Positions 35,066 through 43,424 of a stretch of DNA of 64,000 bases are shown in pieces. The first letter of the stretch is position 1. Each line of letters starts with the position of its first letter. The notes under the pieces are model-generated. The model was given only the letters and a program-made list of their open reading frames with translations, did not search any database and was not told where the DNA came from. The stretch is from Haladaptatus sp. DJG-WS-42 (lineage in GTDB: Archaea > Halobacteriota > Halobacteria > Halobacteriales > Halococcaceae). The translations under genes were made by a program, and so were the position numbers. Location of the stretch: positions 558,001 to 622,000 of the forward strand of contig NZ_CP147243.1 of assembly GCF_037198285.1 (NCBI RefSeq), in the 5' to 3' direction.

Positions 35066-36171
35066 TGGTTGAAGGGGAGTGATTTGATGACTGCTTTCTT
35101 TGGTTTGCCGCGGACGAGGACGTGAATCGTCGTCTCCGGCTCTGCGTAGGAAACGGGAACGTACCCAAGCCCGATGGGTTCGCCCAGCGTTGGGCTCATC
35201 GTCCCGCTCGTCACTGTGCCGATATGCTCCTCATCCGTGTTAGTAATATCGTAGCCGTGCCGGGGGACGCCGCGCTCGACGAGTTGGAAGCCAACGAACT
35301 TCTCTGCGACGCCCTCTGCCTGTTGGGCTTCGAGCGCGTCGCGGCCGATGAAGTCCGTGTCGAGTTTTACGGTGAAACTGAGGCCCGTTTCGTACGGCGT
35401 CCGTGGGTTTTCTTCGGCGTTGAAATCCTGCCCGGAGAGCAGGAACCCCATCTCCATGCGGAGCGTGTCGCGCGCGCCAAGCCCACACGGCTGGGCGTCG
35501 AACAGCGACCACACCGCTTCGGCGTCGTCCCACGGTGCGAGGATTTCAAAGCCGTCTTCGCCCGTGTAGCCGGTGCGCGCGACGATGCACTGTGCGCCAT
35601 CGAACGAAACGGTCGTTGCCGTGAATTTGCGCAGATTCTGGACAAGGGTTGGCTCGTCCGGCGTGTGGTCATCGACGGCCTCGATGAGCAGGTCTTCTGC
35701 CTCTGGGCCTTGGAGCGCGAACATCGCCCAATCGGCGGTGACGTTCTCGATTGTGGCGTCGAGGTCCCACTCGTCGCGGTGCTGTTTCCAGCGCCGTTCC
35801 ATCTGTTCGTCGTGGCCCGCGTTCGGGATGAACAGATAGTCGCCGTCTACGTCCTCCGGCAGCCGGTAGACGACGGTGTCGTCTAAGATGACGCCGTCGT
35901 CGTTCGTAATCATCGAATACTGTGCGTCACCCGGAGAGAGCGCCGTCACATCGTTCGAAGTGAGCCGCTGCATGAGCGCCTCGGCGTCGGGGCCGGAGAC
36001 GGTGATTTCGCCCATGTGACTCACGTCGAAGATACCGGCGGTCTCCCGAACGCTGTCGTGTTCGGTTCGGATTGAGTCGAACTCGACGGGCATATCCCAG
36101 CCGCCGAATTCGGTGAACTTCGCACCGCGGGCGTCGTGGACGCCGTGCAGTGGTGGTTGCAGAAGGCCCAT
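35062..36171 (-). CDS. gcvT: Glycine cleavage system aminomethyltransferase T protein
   Basis: From ATG 36171 the protein has 369 residues and opens [19 protein letters not shown]. It carries the folate-binding features of Gcv[31 protein letters not shown] and [13 protein letters not shown]. It releases ammonia and gives methylene-tetrahydrofolate or its tetrahydromethanopterin-like carrier. A longer open frame up to 36345 adds 58 non-conserved residues. A TATA-like CGTTACTT on the minus strand, about 30 nt before 36171, favours the shorter start. Confidence 0.94.
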   Translation of the reverse strand: MGLLQPPLHGVHDARGAKFTEFGGWDMPVEFDSIRTEHDSVRETAGIFDVSHMGEITVSGPDAEALMQRLTSNDVTALSPGDAQYSMITNDDGVILDDTVVYRLPEDVDGDYLFIPNAGHDEQMERRWKQHRDEWDLDATIENVTADWAMFALQGPEAEDLLIEAVDDHTPDEPTLVQNLRKFTATTVSFDGAQCIVARTGYTGEDGFEILAPWDDAEAVWSLFDAQPCGLGARDTLRMEMGFLLSGQDFNAEENPRTPYETGLSFTVKLDTDFIGRDALEAQQAEGVAEKFVGFQLVERGVPRHGYDITNTDEEHIGTVTSGTMSPTLGEPIGLGYVPVSYAEPETTIHVLVRGKPKKAVIKSLPFNQ

Positions 36172-36426
36172 ATCTGTCCGGTCGCACCCCCGCCAAGTAA
36201 CGTTTTGGAGTTGCGTGTGCGCACTCATGGCACGACAGCAAAGTGATAAAAATCGTGTACAGTTCACAATGCTGGTGTTTTGAACGGTTAAGCGGGCGAT
36301 TTCGGCTCCCAGCGAAATTGTATGCGTGAGATGCGCACACACCATTATGCACGGGGTAAGCTTCCGATTTCACGGCCTTACTCGGCCTATAATAATGGGG
36401 GTCGTGTTTGTAAGGCGAAACTGACG

Positions 36427-37362
36427 ATGACGAACCGAAACACAACCCGCCGACGCTTCATTCAAGTGTCCGGCGTGGCCGCCCTCGCTGGACTCGCTGG
36501 CTGTTCGAGCAGCGGCGATTCCGACTCGACGACAACTGAGGGCACGACCGAGAACGCGACCGGGAATGAAACAACGACCGCAGCGACCACCACCGAGCAG
36601 GCGAAGGTGACGGTCGAAACGGACGCCGATGGACGGCTCGCGTTCGACGGTCCGACCAACGAGATGGAGCTTCCAGAAGACTCCAACCCAGAAGATGGCT
36701 ACCCGCCAGCGTTCGAAATGCAGCTCGAAGACGTCGAAATCGACGACTCTCGCTGGGAGTCAAAGACCATCGACGGAACCGAGATTACGCTCGTCCCGTT
36801 CGACGTTGCGTACTACTGGTACGTCCGCGGTGAAGCGCGCTTCCTCGACGCGCGCAGCCAGTCTGAGTACAACGTCTCGCACATCTACGGTGCGGTCGTC
36901 AGCCCCGCAAAGAGCGAGATGGAAAACGACCCCGTCGCAAGCTGGCCAAAAGAAGACAAAATCGTCGCCTACTGTGACTGCCCACACCACCTCTCCTCGA
37001 TTCGCGCTGCGGCGCTGAAAGCAGAGGGATACGAAGAGGTGTACGTCGTCTACGAAGGCTACGGCGCATGGCGCTCTGCGGGCTACCCAATGAAAGGGAG
37101 CAGCCCAAAAGAGGCCCCAAAAACGTGGACGGTCAACGGCAACGTAGACGCCGAGTACGCTGGTGAGGCCGCGTGGGCCTACTACGAAGACCAGAAAGAG
37201 GCGACCGAAATCGAGGAAGACGGGAGCTACACGCTCAACATCCGGTTCGTCAACGTCTCTGCTGACACCGAAGTGACCATCGAGACGCCCGCCTACGAAC
37301 TGGAGGCGACGCTCGGTGCGCTCACCGAAGGCTCCGTCTCCACCGACGGAACCGTCGAATAA
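36427..37362 (+). CDS. Rhodanese-like domain Tat lipoprotein
   Basis: From ATG 36427 the protein has 311 residues with a twin-arginine signal (TRRRFIQVSGVAALAG) and lipobox LAGC. A Thr/Glu/Ser-rich linker follows. A rhodanese domain begins near residue 135 (RFLDARSQSEYNVSHIYGAV), with the active-site loop YCDCPHHLS. The usual loop is Cys-x5-Arg; here it has a second Cys two residues on and a His pair. A beta-rich tail of about 80 residues closes the protein. It should lie outside the cytoplasmic membrane, perhaps handling sulfane sulfur or a metal. A TATA-like CCTATAATAATG lies near 36385-36396. Confidence 0.85.
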   Translation: MTNRNTTRRRFIQVSGVAALAGLAGCSSSGDSDSTTTEGTTENATGNETTTAATTTEQAKVTVETDADGRLAFDGPTNEMELPEDSNPEDGYPPAFEMQLEDVEIDDSRWESKTIDGTEITLVPFDVAYYWYVRGEARFLDARSQSEYNVSHIYGAVVSPAKSEMENDPVASWPKEDKIVAYCDCPHHLSSIRAAALKAEGYEEVYVVYEGYGAWRSAGYPMKGSSPKEAPKTWTVNGNVDAEYAGEAAWAYYEDQKEATEIEEDGSYTLNIRFVNVSADTEVTIETPAYELEATLGALTEGSVSTDGTVE

Positions 37363-37667
37363 CGCAGTCGCACGCCGACTGCCCCGGCCAGACAGTCTGG
37401 CTCTCTCGCAGACCACACGTTTCTGTCATCCACCACGTGTCTGTCATCCCGTCCTCGTGGGACCAAATCCCACGCGGGACACCCAACCCTGTATCCGTCC
37501 ACGCGCCCGGCGTGGGACATCCCTCACGGGCTGCTCCCGTGAGCAAACCACACTCACACCGTGTCCGCGCAACCCCTTCGCGGGGACACTTCGTTTCACC
37601 CAAATTCAACATACCTGACGGGTTTGGCAATCGTCACCACTTTTATTCTACCGGCCGTAGCGGAGGC
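37363..37667. other. Intergenic region with a cluster of hairpins
   Basis: The 305 bp after the rhodanese gene contain no gene. Three successive inverted repeats lie between 37451 and 37589. The first is 37456-37462 with 37468-37474, extended outward by GTCC/GGAC. The second is a perfect 8-bp stem, 37523-37530 with 37536-37543. The third is 37561-37569 with 37579-37589, with a 2-nt bulge. Such regular spacing suggests a structured RNA or regulatory or terminator array. Confidence 0.45.
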
Positions 37668-38117
37668 ATGTCCGGTCTTACAGAGGATTCGTTCGGCGAC
37701 CGCGACGAACCCAAGGTGGGATTGTTCGTTGATGGACCGAACATGCTGCGCGACGAGTTCAGTGTTGACTTAGACGATGTCCGTACGGCAGGAGCGCAAG
37801 CAGGATGGCTTGCGACACGACGGCTCTATCTCGACGAGCACGCGACGCCCGCGCTCATACAGGCCGCAGAAGCCCGCGGCTTCGAGGTCATCATCACGAG
37901 CGGCGACGTGGACGTGAAACTCGCCGTCGATGCGACCGAGTTCATCGTCACCGAATCCATCGACGTACTCGCGATTGCCTCCCGGGATACGGATTTCAAG
38001 CCGCTTCTCGAAATGGCCTCCCGCCACGGCGTGCGCACACTCGCCATCGCGCCGGGCGAACACGGCCGCTCTGACGCATTGCGCAACGCCGCCCACGATT
38101 CCATCACCATCGAGTAA
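37668..38117 (+). CDS. NYN domain protein (LabA/DUF88-like, TIGR00288 type)
   Basis: From ATG 37668 the protein has 149 residues. The NYN/PIN-like fold is shown by KVGLFVDGPNMLRDEF (conserved DGPN), ITSGDVDVKLAVDA and LAIASRDTDFKPLLEMA. Each supplies an acidic residue to a putative Mg2+ site. NYN proteins are predicted or shown ribonucleases. Longer open frames upstream pass through the hairpin region and are not coding. A T-tract follows at once (38122-38127). Confidence 0.88.
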   Translation: MSGLTEDSFGDRDEPKVGLFVDGPNMLRDEFSVDLDDVRTAGAQAGWLATRRLYLDEHATPALIQAAEARGFEVIITSGDVDVKLAVDATEFIVTESIDVLAIASRDTDFKPLLEMASRHGVRTLAIAPGEHGRSDALRNAAHDSITIE

Positions 38118-38121
38118 GACC

Positions 38122-38127
38122 TTTTTT
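38122..38127 (+). terminator. Oligo-T terminator after the NYN gene
   Basis: Six T in a row begin 5 nt after the NYN stop codon and 23 nt before the TatD gene start. Confidence 0.45.
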
Positions 38128-38149
38128 CGTGCGTCCCCCGCACTCTGCT

Positions 38150-38986
38150 ATGCCCGACACCCCGATTCTCGACAACCATATGCACCTTGACCCGGTGTAC
38201 GGTCGGAACGAAGAAGCCGTCAAAGACTTCGCCCGCGCCGGTGGCACGCACCTGCTCGTGGTCAACAAACCCTCGTGGCACCTGCTCGACCGCGAGGTCG
38301 AAGGCGCAGCCGACTTTCGTGAGGTGTTCGAGCTGACCGTTGGCGCGGTTGAACAGGCAACTGAGCTTCTCGACGGCCGCGCGTGGGCCGTCCTCGGCGT
38401 CCATCCGGCACTCATCTCGCGGCTGGTTGGCGAGCGCGACTTCTCACCCGCGGAGGCGCGCGACCTGATGCAGACCGGGCTCGACGTGGCCGCCGAGTTC
38501 GTCGAAGACGGACGGGCGCTTGCGCTCAAGTCCGGGCGACCGCATTACGAGGTGTCAGACGCGGTGTGGGAGGCGTCGAACGACGTGATGAAACACGTCT
38601 TCGCACTCGGCGCAGCCCACGACTGTGCGGTACAACTCCACACCGAGACAAGCGAGGATTTGTCCGACGTTGCTGAGTGGGCAGCAGCCCGCGGCCTCCC
38701 GCGCCACAAAGTTGTCAAACATTACTCGGTGGGCAAACTCGATGGCCCAACACCGAGTGTGCTAGCAGATACAGACCGTCTTGAAACCGCCCTCGACGAA
38801 GACAAACCGTTTTTGATGGAGACAGATTTCATCGACGACCCGGATCGGCCGGGGGCCGTGTTGGGGCCGAAAACGGTTCCGCGGCGGGTGAACTGGTTGC
38901 TCGAATCGGGCTACGAGGAGGCTGTTCGGGTCGCACACGTCGAGACACCGAAGGCCGTGTATGACATTGACACGATAGATTACTGA
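38150..38986 (+). CDS. TatD-related metal-dependent hydrolase
   Basis: From ATG 38150 the protein has 278 residues starting MPDTPILDNHMHLDPVYG. It has the HxH metal motif DNHMHLD, a second His segment (VQLHTETSED), the conserved KHYSVGKL and a final acidic METDFIDDP. This is the archaeal branch of the TatD/TIM-barrel hydrolase family, proposed to act as a nuclease or phosphoesterase. It follows the NYN gene on the same strand after the T-tract; whether the two cooperate is unknown. Confidence 0.88.
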   Translation: MPDTPILDNHMHLDPVYGRNEEAVKDFARAGGTHLLVVNKPSWHLLDREVEGAADFREVFELTVGAVEQATELLDGRAWAVLGVHPALISRLVGERDFSPAEARDLMQTGLDVAAEFVEDGRALALKSGRPHYEVSDAVWEASNDVMKHVFALGAAHDCAVQLHTETSEDLSDVAEWAAARGLPRHKVVKHYSVGKLDGPTPSVLADTDRLETALDEDKPFLMETDFIDDPDRPGAVLGPKTVPRRVNWLLESGYEEAVRVAHVETPKAVYDIDTIDY

Positions 38987-39024
38987 ACACAGGGCTTATC
39001 ACGTATCACCCGTTTCCTCTCGGT

Positions 39025-39606
39025 ATGAGCACGCCCCCTGGAGAGTTCTACACCGAGGACCGGTGGCAGAACTGGTTAGACCGGATTCAACAAGAAGAAA
39101 TCGACCCAGAAGACGAAGACTCGGCTCGCCTGTTGCTCAATTTACAGGACGACACGGCCATTGCGATTGTGAAGGTCGTCACCAGCCACACCGACGGTGA
39201 CATCGACACGGAGGCCGCCCAAGAGGAGCTTGCGAAGATCCGAGAAATCGTCCTCGCGGACGTCGAGTTCGAAGACGAAGAGAAGGCCATGCTCGTAGAC
39301 GGCGTCCAGACCTCGCTGTTGTGTGTGTTCTACGCCGCAGAGCAGTACATCCTCGATGGGGCGGCCGAGGATGCGAGCATCGAGGAGTACATCGTCGCGG
39401 CAGGCGACGCGGAAGCAGAAGACGACCTCGACGCTGCGCTTGGCTACTGTGTGCAAGCAGGCACGCGCATCATCGACGGCAACGACTTAGACCTCGCCGT
39501 CGCAGAAGAACTCGAATACGGACTCGTCACCGAGTGGGTAAACGGTCTCGACAGCCTCCACAACGCGATGAGCGACCCCGAAGTCGTCGAAGAAGACGAC
39601 GAATAA
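39025..39606 (+). CDS. DUF2150 family protein
   Basis: The 193-residue, very acidic protein starts MSTPPGEFYTEDRWQNWLDR and is entirely helical and soluble by appearance. The pattern SARLLLNLQDDTAIAIVKVV is that of the archaeal DUF2150 family, which is of unknown function. It lies 38 bp after the TatD gene on the same strand. A TTTTTATT tract at 39638-39646 follows. Confidence 0.85.
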   Translation: MSTPPGEFYTEDRWQNWLDRIQQEEIDPEDEDSARLLLNLQDDTAIAIVKVVTSHTDGDIDTEAAQEELAKIREIVLADVEFEDEEKAMLVDGVQTSLLCVFYAAEQYILDGAAEDASIEEYIVAAGDAEAEDDLDAALGYCVQAGTRIIDGNDLDLAVAEELEYGLVTEWVNGLDSLHNAMSDPEVVEEDDE

Positions 39607-39637
39607 GCCGAAACGCGAGATAGTCAGTTGGCAGAGA

Positions 39638-39646
39638 CTTTTTATT
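39638..39646 (+). promoter_or_regulatory. Combined T-tract terminator and TATA-like box
   Basis: CTTTTTATT can end the DUF2150 transcript as a U-tract and, 22-30 nt before the ATG at 39668, act as the promoter box of a leaderless transcript for the surface protein. The double reading is inferred from position. Confidence 0.5.
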
Positions 39647-39667
39647 GACTCCCTGCTGATATAGCCC

Positions 39668-42184
39668 ATGCGACTGTGGGGCGACAATCGGGGGCAAGCA
39701 ATCCAGATTGGAGCCGTGCTCCTGTTTGCAACGCTGATTATCGCTTTATCATTGTATCAGGCAACCGTCGTTCCGCAGAACAACAAGGAAGTCGAATTTA
39801 ACCACAACCTCCAGGTGCAAGACCAGCTGGTGGAGATGCGAAACGCCCTCGTCAGAACCGCAGGCACGGGCACAGCCCAGCCGGTGTCGGTCACACTCGG
39901 CACGCAGTACGCAGCGCGCGTGTTCACCGTGAATCCGGGCCGTCCCGGTGGGACGCTCGAAACCGTGCCACTCGGGACGGTTTCGATAGCGAACGCGACT
40001 GCCGTCGGGGACTACGAGTACTGGAACGGGACGACGCGCACCTACGAGACGAAGGGCCTCGTCTACCGACCGGGCTACAACGAGTATACGAACGCGCCGA
40101 ACACCGTGTACGAGAACTCGGTACTCTACAACACGTTTGAAGGAACCGAGAACAACACGGTGCTCGCAGACCAGAGCGTACTCAACGGGCGACAAATCAC
40201 GCTCGTACTCGTAAACGGGAGCTATCAGGAATCTTCGACGGGGAGTGCTACGCTGAATACGAAGCCGGTGAGCGTTTCGACCAACACCGTAGCGCTCACG
40301 AACAACGGCACCGACCCTCTCAAACTCACGCTCCCGACGCGGATGAGTTGGGAAGCGTGGAACGAAACCCTCGACGGCCAGAGTGCCTTTTTAGAGCAAA
40401 CGACGTACACGACGGGTGACCCGAACACGATTACGCTCTGGCTCAAAGGCGGTGAAACCTACACGCTCCGGATGGCGAAGGTGGGGCTTGGAACCCAGAT
40501 TCAAGACGAGCAAGCGACCTACCTCACGTCGGTTTCTGACACCAATCTGAGCGTCGAACCGGGCGAGTCGGTGACGTTCACCGCAGAGGTTCGTGACGCG
40601 CTCAACAATCCCGTGAGCGGAGTCGTCGTAAACGAGAGCCACAGCCGGGTAACACCGGTAACGACAGCGACCGACGAAAGTGGCCATCAGACGTTCCGCT
40701 ACGACGCGCCGGACGTCGAGCTAGCAGATACAGACCCAGTGGCGCTATCTATCAGCGATGGCAGCAAGTCGTTCCAAACGGTCACCTACAACATCGACGT
40801 GTCTACGGGCGGTGGAACTAGCGAGCCGAATGAGTACACCGTCGAGTGGGCAGACCAATCCGACGGCGACATCGCGGACGAACAGGGCGTCATCTCGTGT
40901 GCCGAGAGCGTCTGTACCTACCGTCTGTCCGACGACCCGAACAGCAAACTCACGCTCACGGCCGACATCCTCGGGTCGACCTTCGCGAACGTCGATTTCA
41001 CGGTCAACAACAGCAGCGTCATCTCGAATCTGAACCCGACGCTCGACGTTTCACAGGACCCAGACGGAGATGGTGACAGTTCGGTTTCCACCGAAGCGAC
41101 CATCGCCCAACCCGGCGTCGTCTCCGTTGTCGCCTCCACGACGGAGGACACAGACCGGTTTACGTTGATAGTCGAGCAGGGCGAAGAACCGTCGCTTACG
41201 TACAACGGCGACGCCGTGGCGACCGACCAGTCCGGCGATGGCACGGAGTCAGGCGTCTTCTTCAGCGTCAACAACGGCAACACCGACGCGGTCACGATTA
41301 CCGACGTGCGCGTCGAACCGGACGACACTAACATCGACGAACTGAGCGACCCGTCTGGAAATCAAGGACAGTGGCAGAGCGAGTTGCACATCGACGCCGA
41401 CAGCCGAGACGGGACGTTCGACATCAACAACGGTGACGACCTGCCGATGTGGGTCAACCAATCGGGCGAGGGCTACAATGAACAACAGTCTGCCATCCTC
41501 TCGGGTGGCGCTGACGCCACGTTCTACCTGTACGAGTTCCTCGACAACAACAATCCACAAGACATGGCCGACGAACCGGTCGAAATCACCGTCGAGTACG
41601 AGTATCAAGGAGTTACGTACACGGAGACGTTCACCATCACGCCGGAATCAGAGGCTGGGCCGGGTGGGCCGGGACAGAGCGTTGCGTATCCAACCAGCTT
41701 CAACGACGACGAGAGCCCAGAGCCTGAAACGGACGAAGACGAGAGCATCCCCCCAAGTGGGACGATTGGAGACATCGAAAACTTCGACAATCTGCAGGCT
41801 GAGAACGGAAACTCCGCCGTGTTCACCGAAGCCCCAACGTCGGGGAGCGGTTCGACGAAGTATGGCCTCGACACCGGCCTCGCCGTCACGAACATCGCAG
41901 ACAGCACGGGATACGACCTCACGATTCGCCACTGGGTGCTCGGCAGTGGAAACGAGGACTTCAGTGTTCGGGTAGTCGATGCAGACGGCAATAATCTCGG
42001 GACGACCGAAACGATTCCGGACAGCACTGAATACATCACAACGTCCGTTCCACTCTCGCAGGACGCCGTAGATTACATCAACGACAACGGCGAGGTGTAT
42101 CTCATCATTGAAGATACGAGCAGAAATGGTGACAACACCGAACACGAGATTCGCGTCGATTACGTTCGCATCGAAGCAGCATAA
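39668..42184 (+). CDS. Large secreted protein with pilin-like N terminus and Ig-like domains
   Basis: The 838-residue protein begins MRLWGDNRGQAIQIGAVLLF, a short basic leader and a hydrophobic stretch (11-36) that resembles archaeal type IV prepilins or class III signal peptides. A beta-rich body follows, with a Big-1/Ig-like domain at about 293-378 (LSVEPGESVTFTAEVRDA), a further Ig-like or Big-2-like region, and a C-terminal beta-sandwich (about 700-838). The protein is rich in Asn-x-Ser/Thr sites, as glycosylated surface proteins are. It is probably surface-anchored or fibre-associated. The protein gene that follows, 67 bp on, has a true prepilin start. Confidence 0.75.
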   Translation: MRLWGDNRGQAIQIGAVLLFATLIIALSLYQATVVPQNNKEVEFNHNLQVQDQLVEMRNALVRTAGTGTAQPVSVTLGTQYAARVFTVNPGRPGGTLETVPLGTVSIANATAVGDYEYWNGTTRTYETKGLVYRPGYNEYTNAPNTVYENSVLYNTFEGTENNTVLADQSVLNGRQITLVLVNGSYQESSTGSATLNTKPVSVSTNTVALTNNGTDPLKLTLPTRMSWEAWNETLDGQSAFLEQTTYTTGDPNTITLWLKGGETYTLRMAKVGLGTQIQDEQATYLTSVSDTNLSVEPGESVTFTAEVRDALNNPVSGVVVNESHSRVTPVTTATDESGHQTFRYDAPDVELADTDPVALSISDGSKSFQTVTYNIDVSTGGGTSEPNEYTVEWADQSDGDIADEQGVISCAESVCTYRLSDDPNSKLTLTADILGSTFANVDFTVNNSSVISNLNPTLDVSQDPDGDGDSSVSTEATIAQPGVVSVVASTTEDTDRFTLIVEQGEEPSLTYNGDAVATDQSGDGTESGVFFSVNNGNTDAVTITDVRVEPDDTNIDELSDPSGNQGQWQSELHIDADSRDGTFDINNGDDLPMWVNQSGEGYNEQQSAILSGGADATFYLYEFLDNNNPQDMADEPVEITVEYEYQGVTYTETFTITPESEAGPGGPGQSVAYPTSFNDDESPEPETDEDESIPPSGTIGDIENFDNLQAENGNSAVFTEAPTSGSGSTKYGLDTGLAVTNIADSTGYDLTIRHWVLGSGNEDFSVRVVDADGNNLGTTETIPDSTEYITTSVPLSQDAVDYINDNGEVYLIIEDTSRNGDNTEHEIRVDYVRIEAA

Positions 42185-42222
42185 CCCAGAACTATAGACT
42201 AGTTTATTATTACCAATATTTG

Positions 42223-42230
42223 TAAATATA
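42223..42230 (+). promoter_or_regulatory. TATA-like box of the pilin gene
   Basis: TAAATATA lies 22-29 nt before the ATG at 42252 in an otherwise AT-rich 67-bp spacer. Confidence 0.5.
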
Positions 42231-42251
42231 AGAAGTCCGTGAATTTATGTA

Positions 42252-43313
42252 ATGAAGCGCGGTGGGTGGATTAGCGACGAACGAGCAATCTCGCCAGTAA
42301 TCGGTGTCGTGATGCTCATGGGCATCGTCGTGGCCTTATTTTCGGTGGTTGGCGTGATGGCGTTGAGCTTCGAGCAGGAGCTTGGCGAGCCGGTTCCGAT
42401 GGGCGTTTCGAGCGGGGCGATTGACGTCTCCGTCGTGGAGAATGACACAGCGCATTCACTTGATATCGTGCTCGAAAGCGGGCAATCGATTCCGAGCGAC
42501 TCACTCTCTATTGTCCTCTCTGGGTCGGGTTCCCAGTCGCGTCAGTCGCTTCCGAACACCGGCACCCTCGCAGACGGTCAGTGGTCGCCCGGAGAACACC
42601 TCACACTCGACCTCACGACCGAAACGGTGTGTTCGAGCAGCAGTTCGGAAGTCGATATGTCGCTCATCTACGAGAGCGACGACGGACGCTCGTCGTCTAT
42701 CATCAGCACCCAGGAGGTACCGGTAAAGCGCGGCCATTTCGAGACCGAAAACGGCCGAATCGTCGTCTACGACGATTACGAGGCGGAAGTGACGGTGCTC
42801 GGGACTGGCTTCACCTACGGCGCGGACGGCCCAAACATCCCCATCTCGCTTGCGTTGACCGCAGGTGGCGACAGTGCAACGCCGTGGAGTGACGTGAACG
42901 ACGACGGCAACCCACGAACCTACACCTTCGAAGACCGCGAGAAGGGTGACGCAATTTCCGTCATCGCAACCGCGTCGTCGTACAGTTACTTCGACGGGAG
43001 TACGCGCTCGTCGGTGGCCGACGATGGTATCTACGTCTACACCCTACGAGACGGCGATTCGGTGCCGAACTTCGAGGGATTCGGCGGTCAAGACAGCGTT
43101 GACACCTACATGCAGGCGTATATTGACGATGGGGCGGTAACCTTAGACGAAAATCAGGCGATTTTCCTGTTCGAACTCGGAGACAGCGAAACCGGCAGTT
43201 CGGCTGACTTCCAAGACGTGGTCGTCCTTGTCTCGCTCGAAACGACCGCAGAGAAAGCGATTGTCGAGCAAAACAGCGACGGAGAGAACATCATCTACTG
43301 TCCGGTCACCTAA
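42252..43313 (+). CDS. Archaeal type IV prepilin (large pilin)
   Basis: The 353-residue protein begins MKRGGWISDERAISPVIG, the archaeal prepilin signature with cleavage expected after Arg11. A hydrophobic spine (12-40, VIGVVMLMGIVVALFSVVG) follows. The beta-rich domain is much longer than a typical pilin of about 150 residues. Such proteins build adhesive or conjugation-like pili via the PilB/PilC machinery, which is not in the window. It has its own TATA-like box and an upstream partner surface gene. Confidence 0.85.
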   Translation: MKRGGWISDERAISPVIGVVMLMGIVVALFSVVGVMALSFEQELGEPVPMGVSSGAIDVSVVENDTAHSLDIVLESGQSIPSDSLSIVLSGSGSQSRQSLPNTGTLADGQWSPGEHLTLDLTTETVCSSSSSEVDMSLIYESDDGRSSSIISTQEVPVKRGHFETENGRIVVYDDYEAEVTVLGTGFTYGADGPNIPISLALTAGGDSATPWSDVNDDGNPRTYTFEDREKGDAISVIATASSYSYFDGSTRSSVADDGIYVYTLRDGDSVPNFEGFGGQDSVDTYMQAYIDDGAVTLDENQAIFLFELGDSETGSSADFQDVVVLVSLETTAEKAIVEQNSDGENIIYCPVT

Positions 43314-43395
43314 CCACCCCAACCAGTCAGGGCGCGACGCCATGCTATTGCGTGACGTAATTTTCGACACCTGTCGATAGCCCAGACGACAAACA

Positions 43396-43402
43396 CATAT
43401 AG
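43396..43402 (+). promoter_or_regulatory. TATA-like box of the HMG-CoA synthase gene
   Basis: CATATAG lies about 26 nt before the ATG at 43425, fitting a leaderless transcript. Confidence 0.6.
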
Positions 43403-43424
43403 TTGGTCTACACAGGATACAGCC

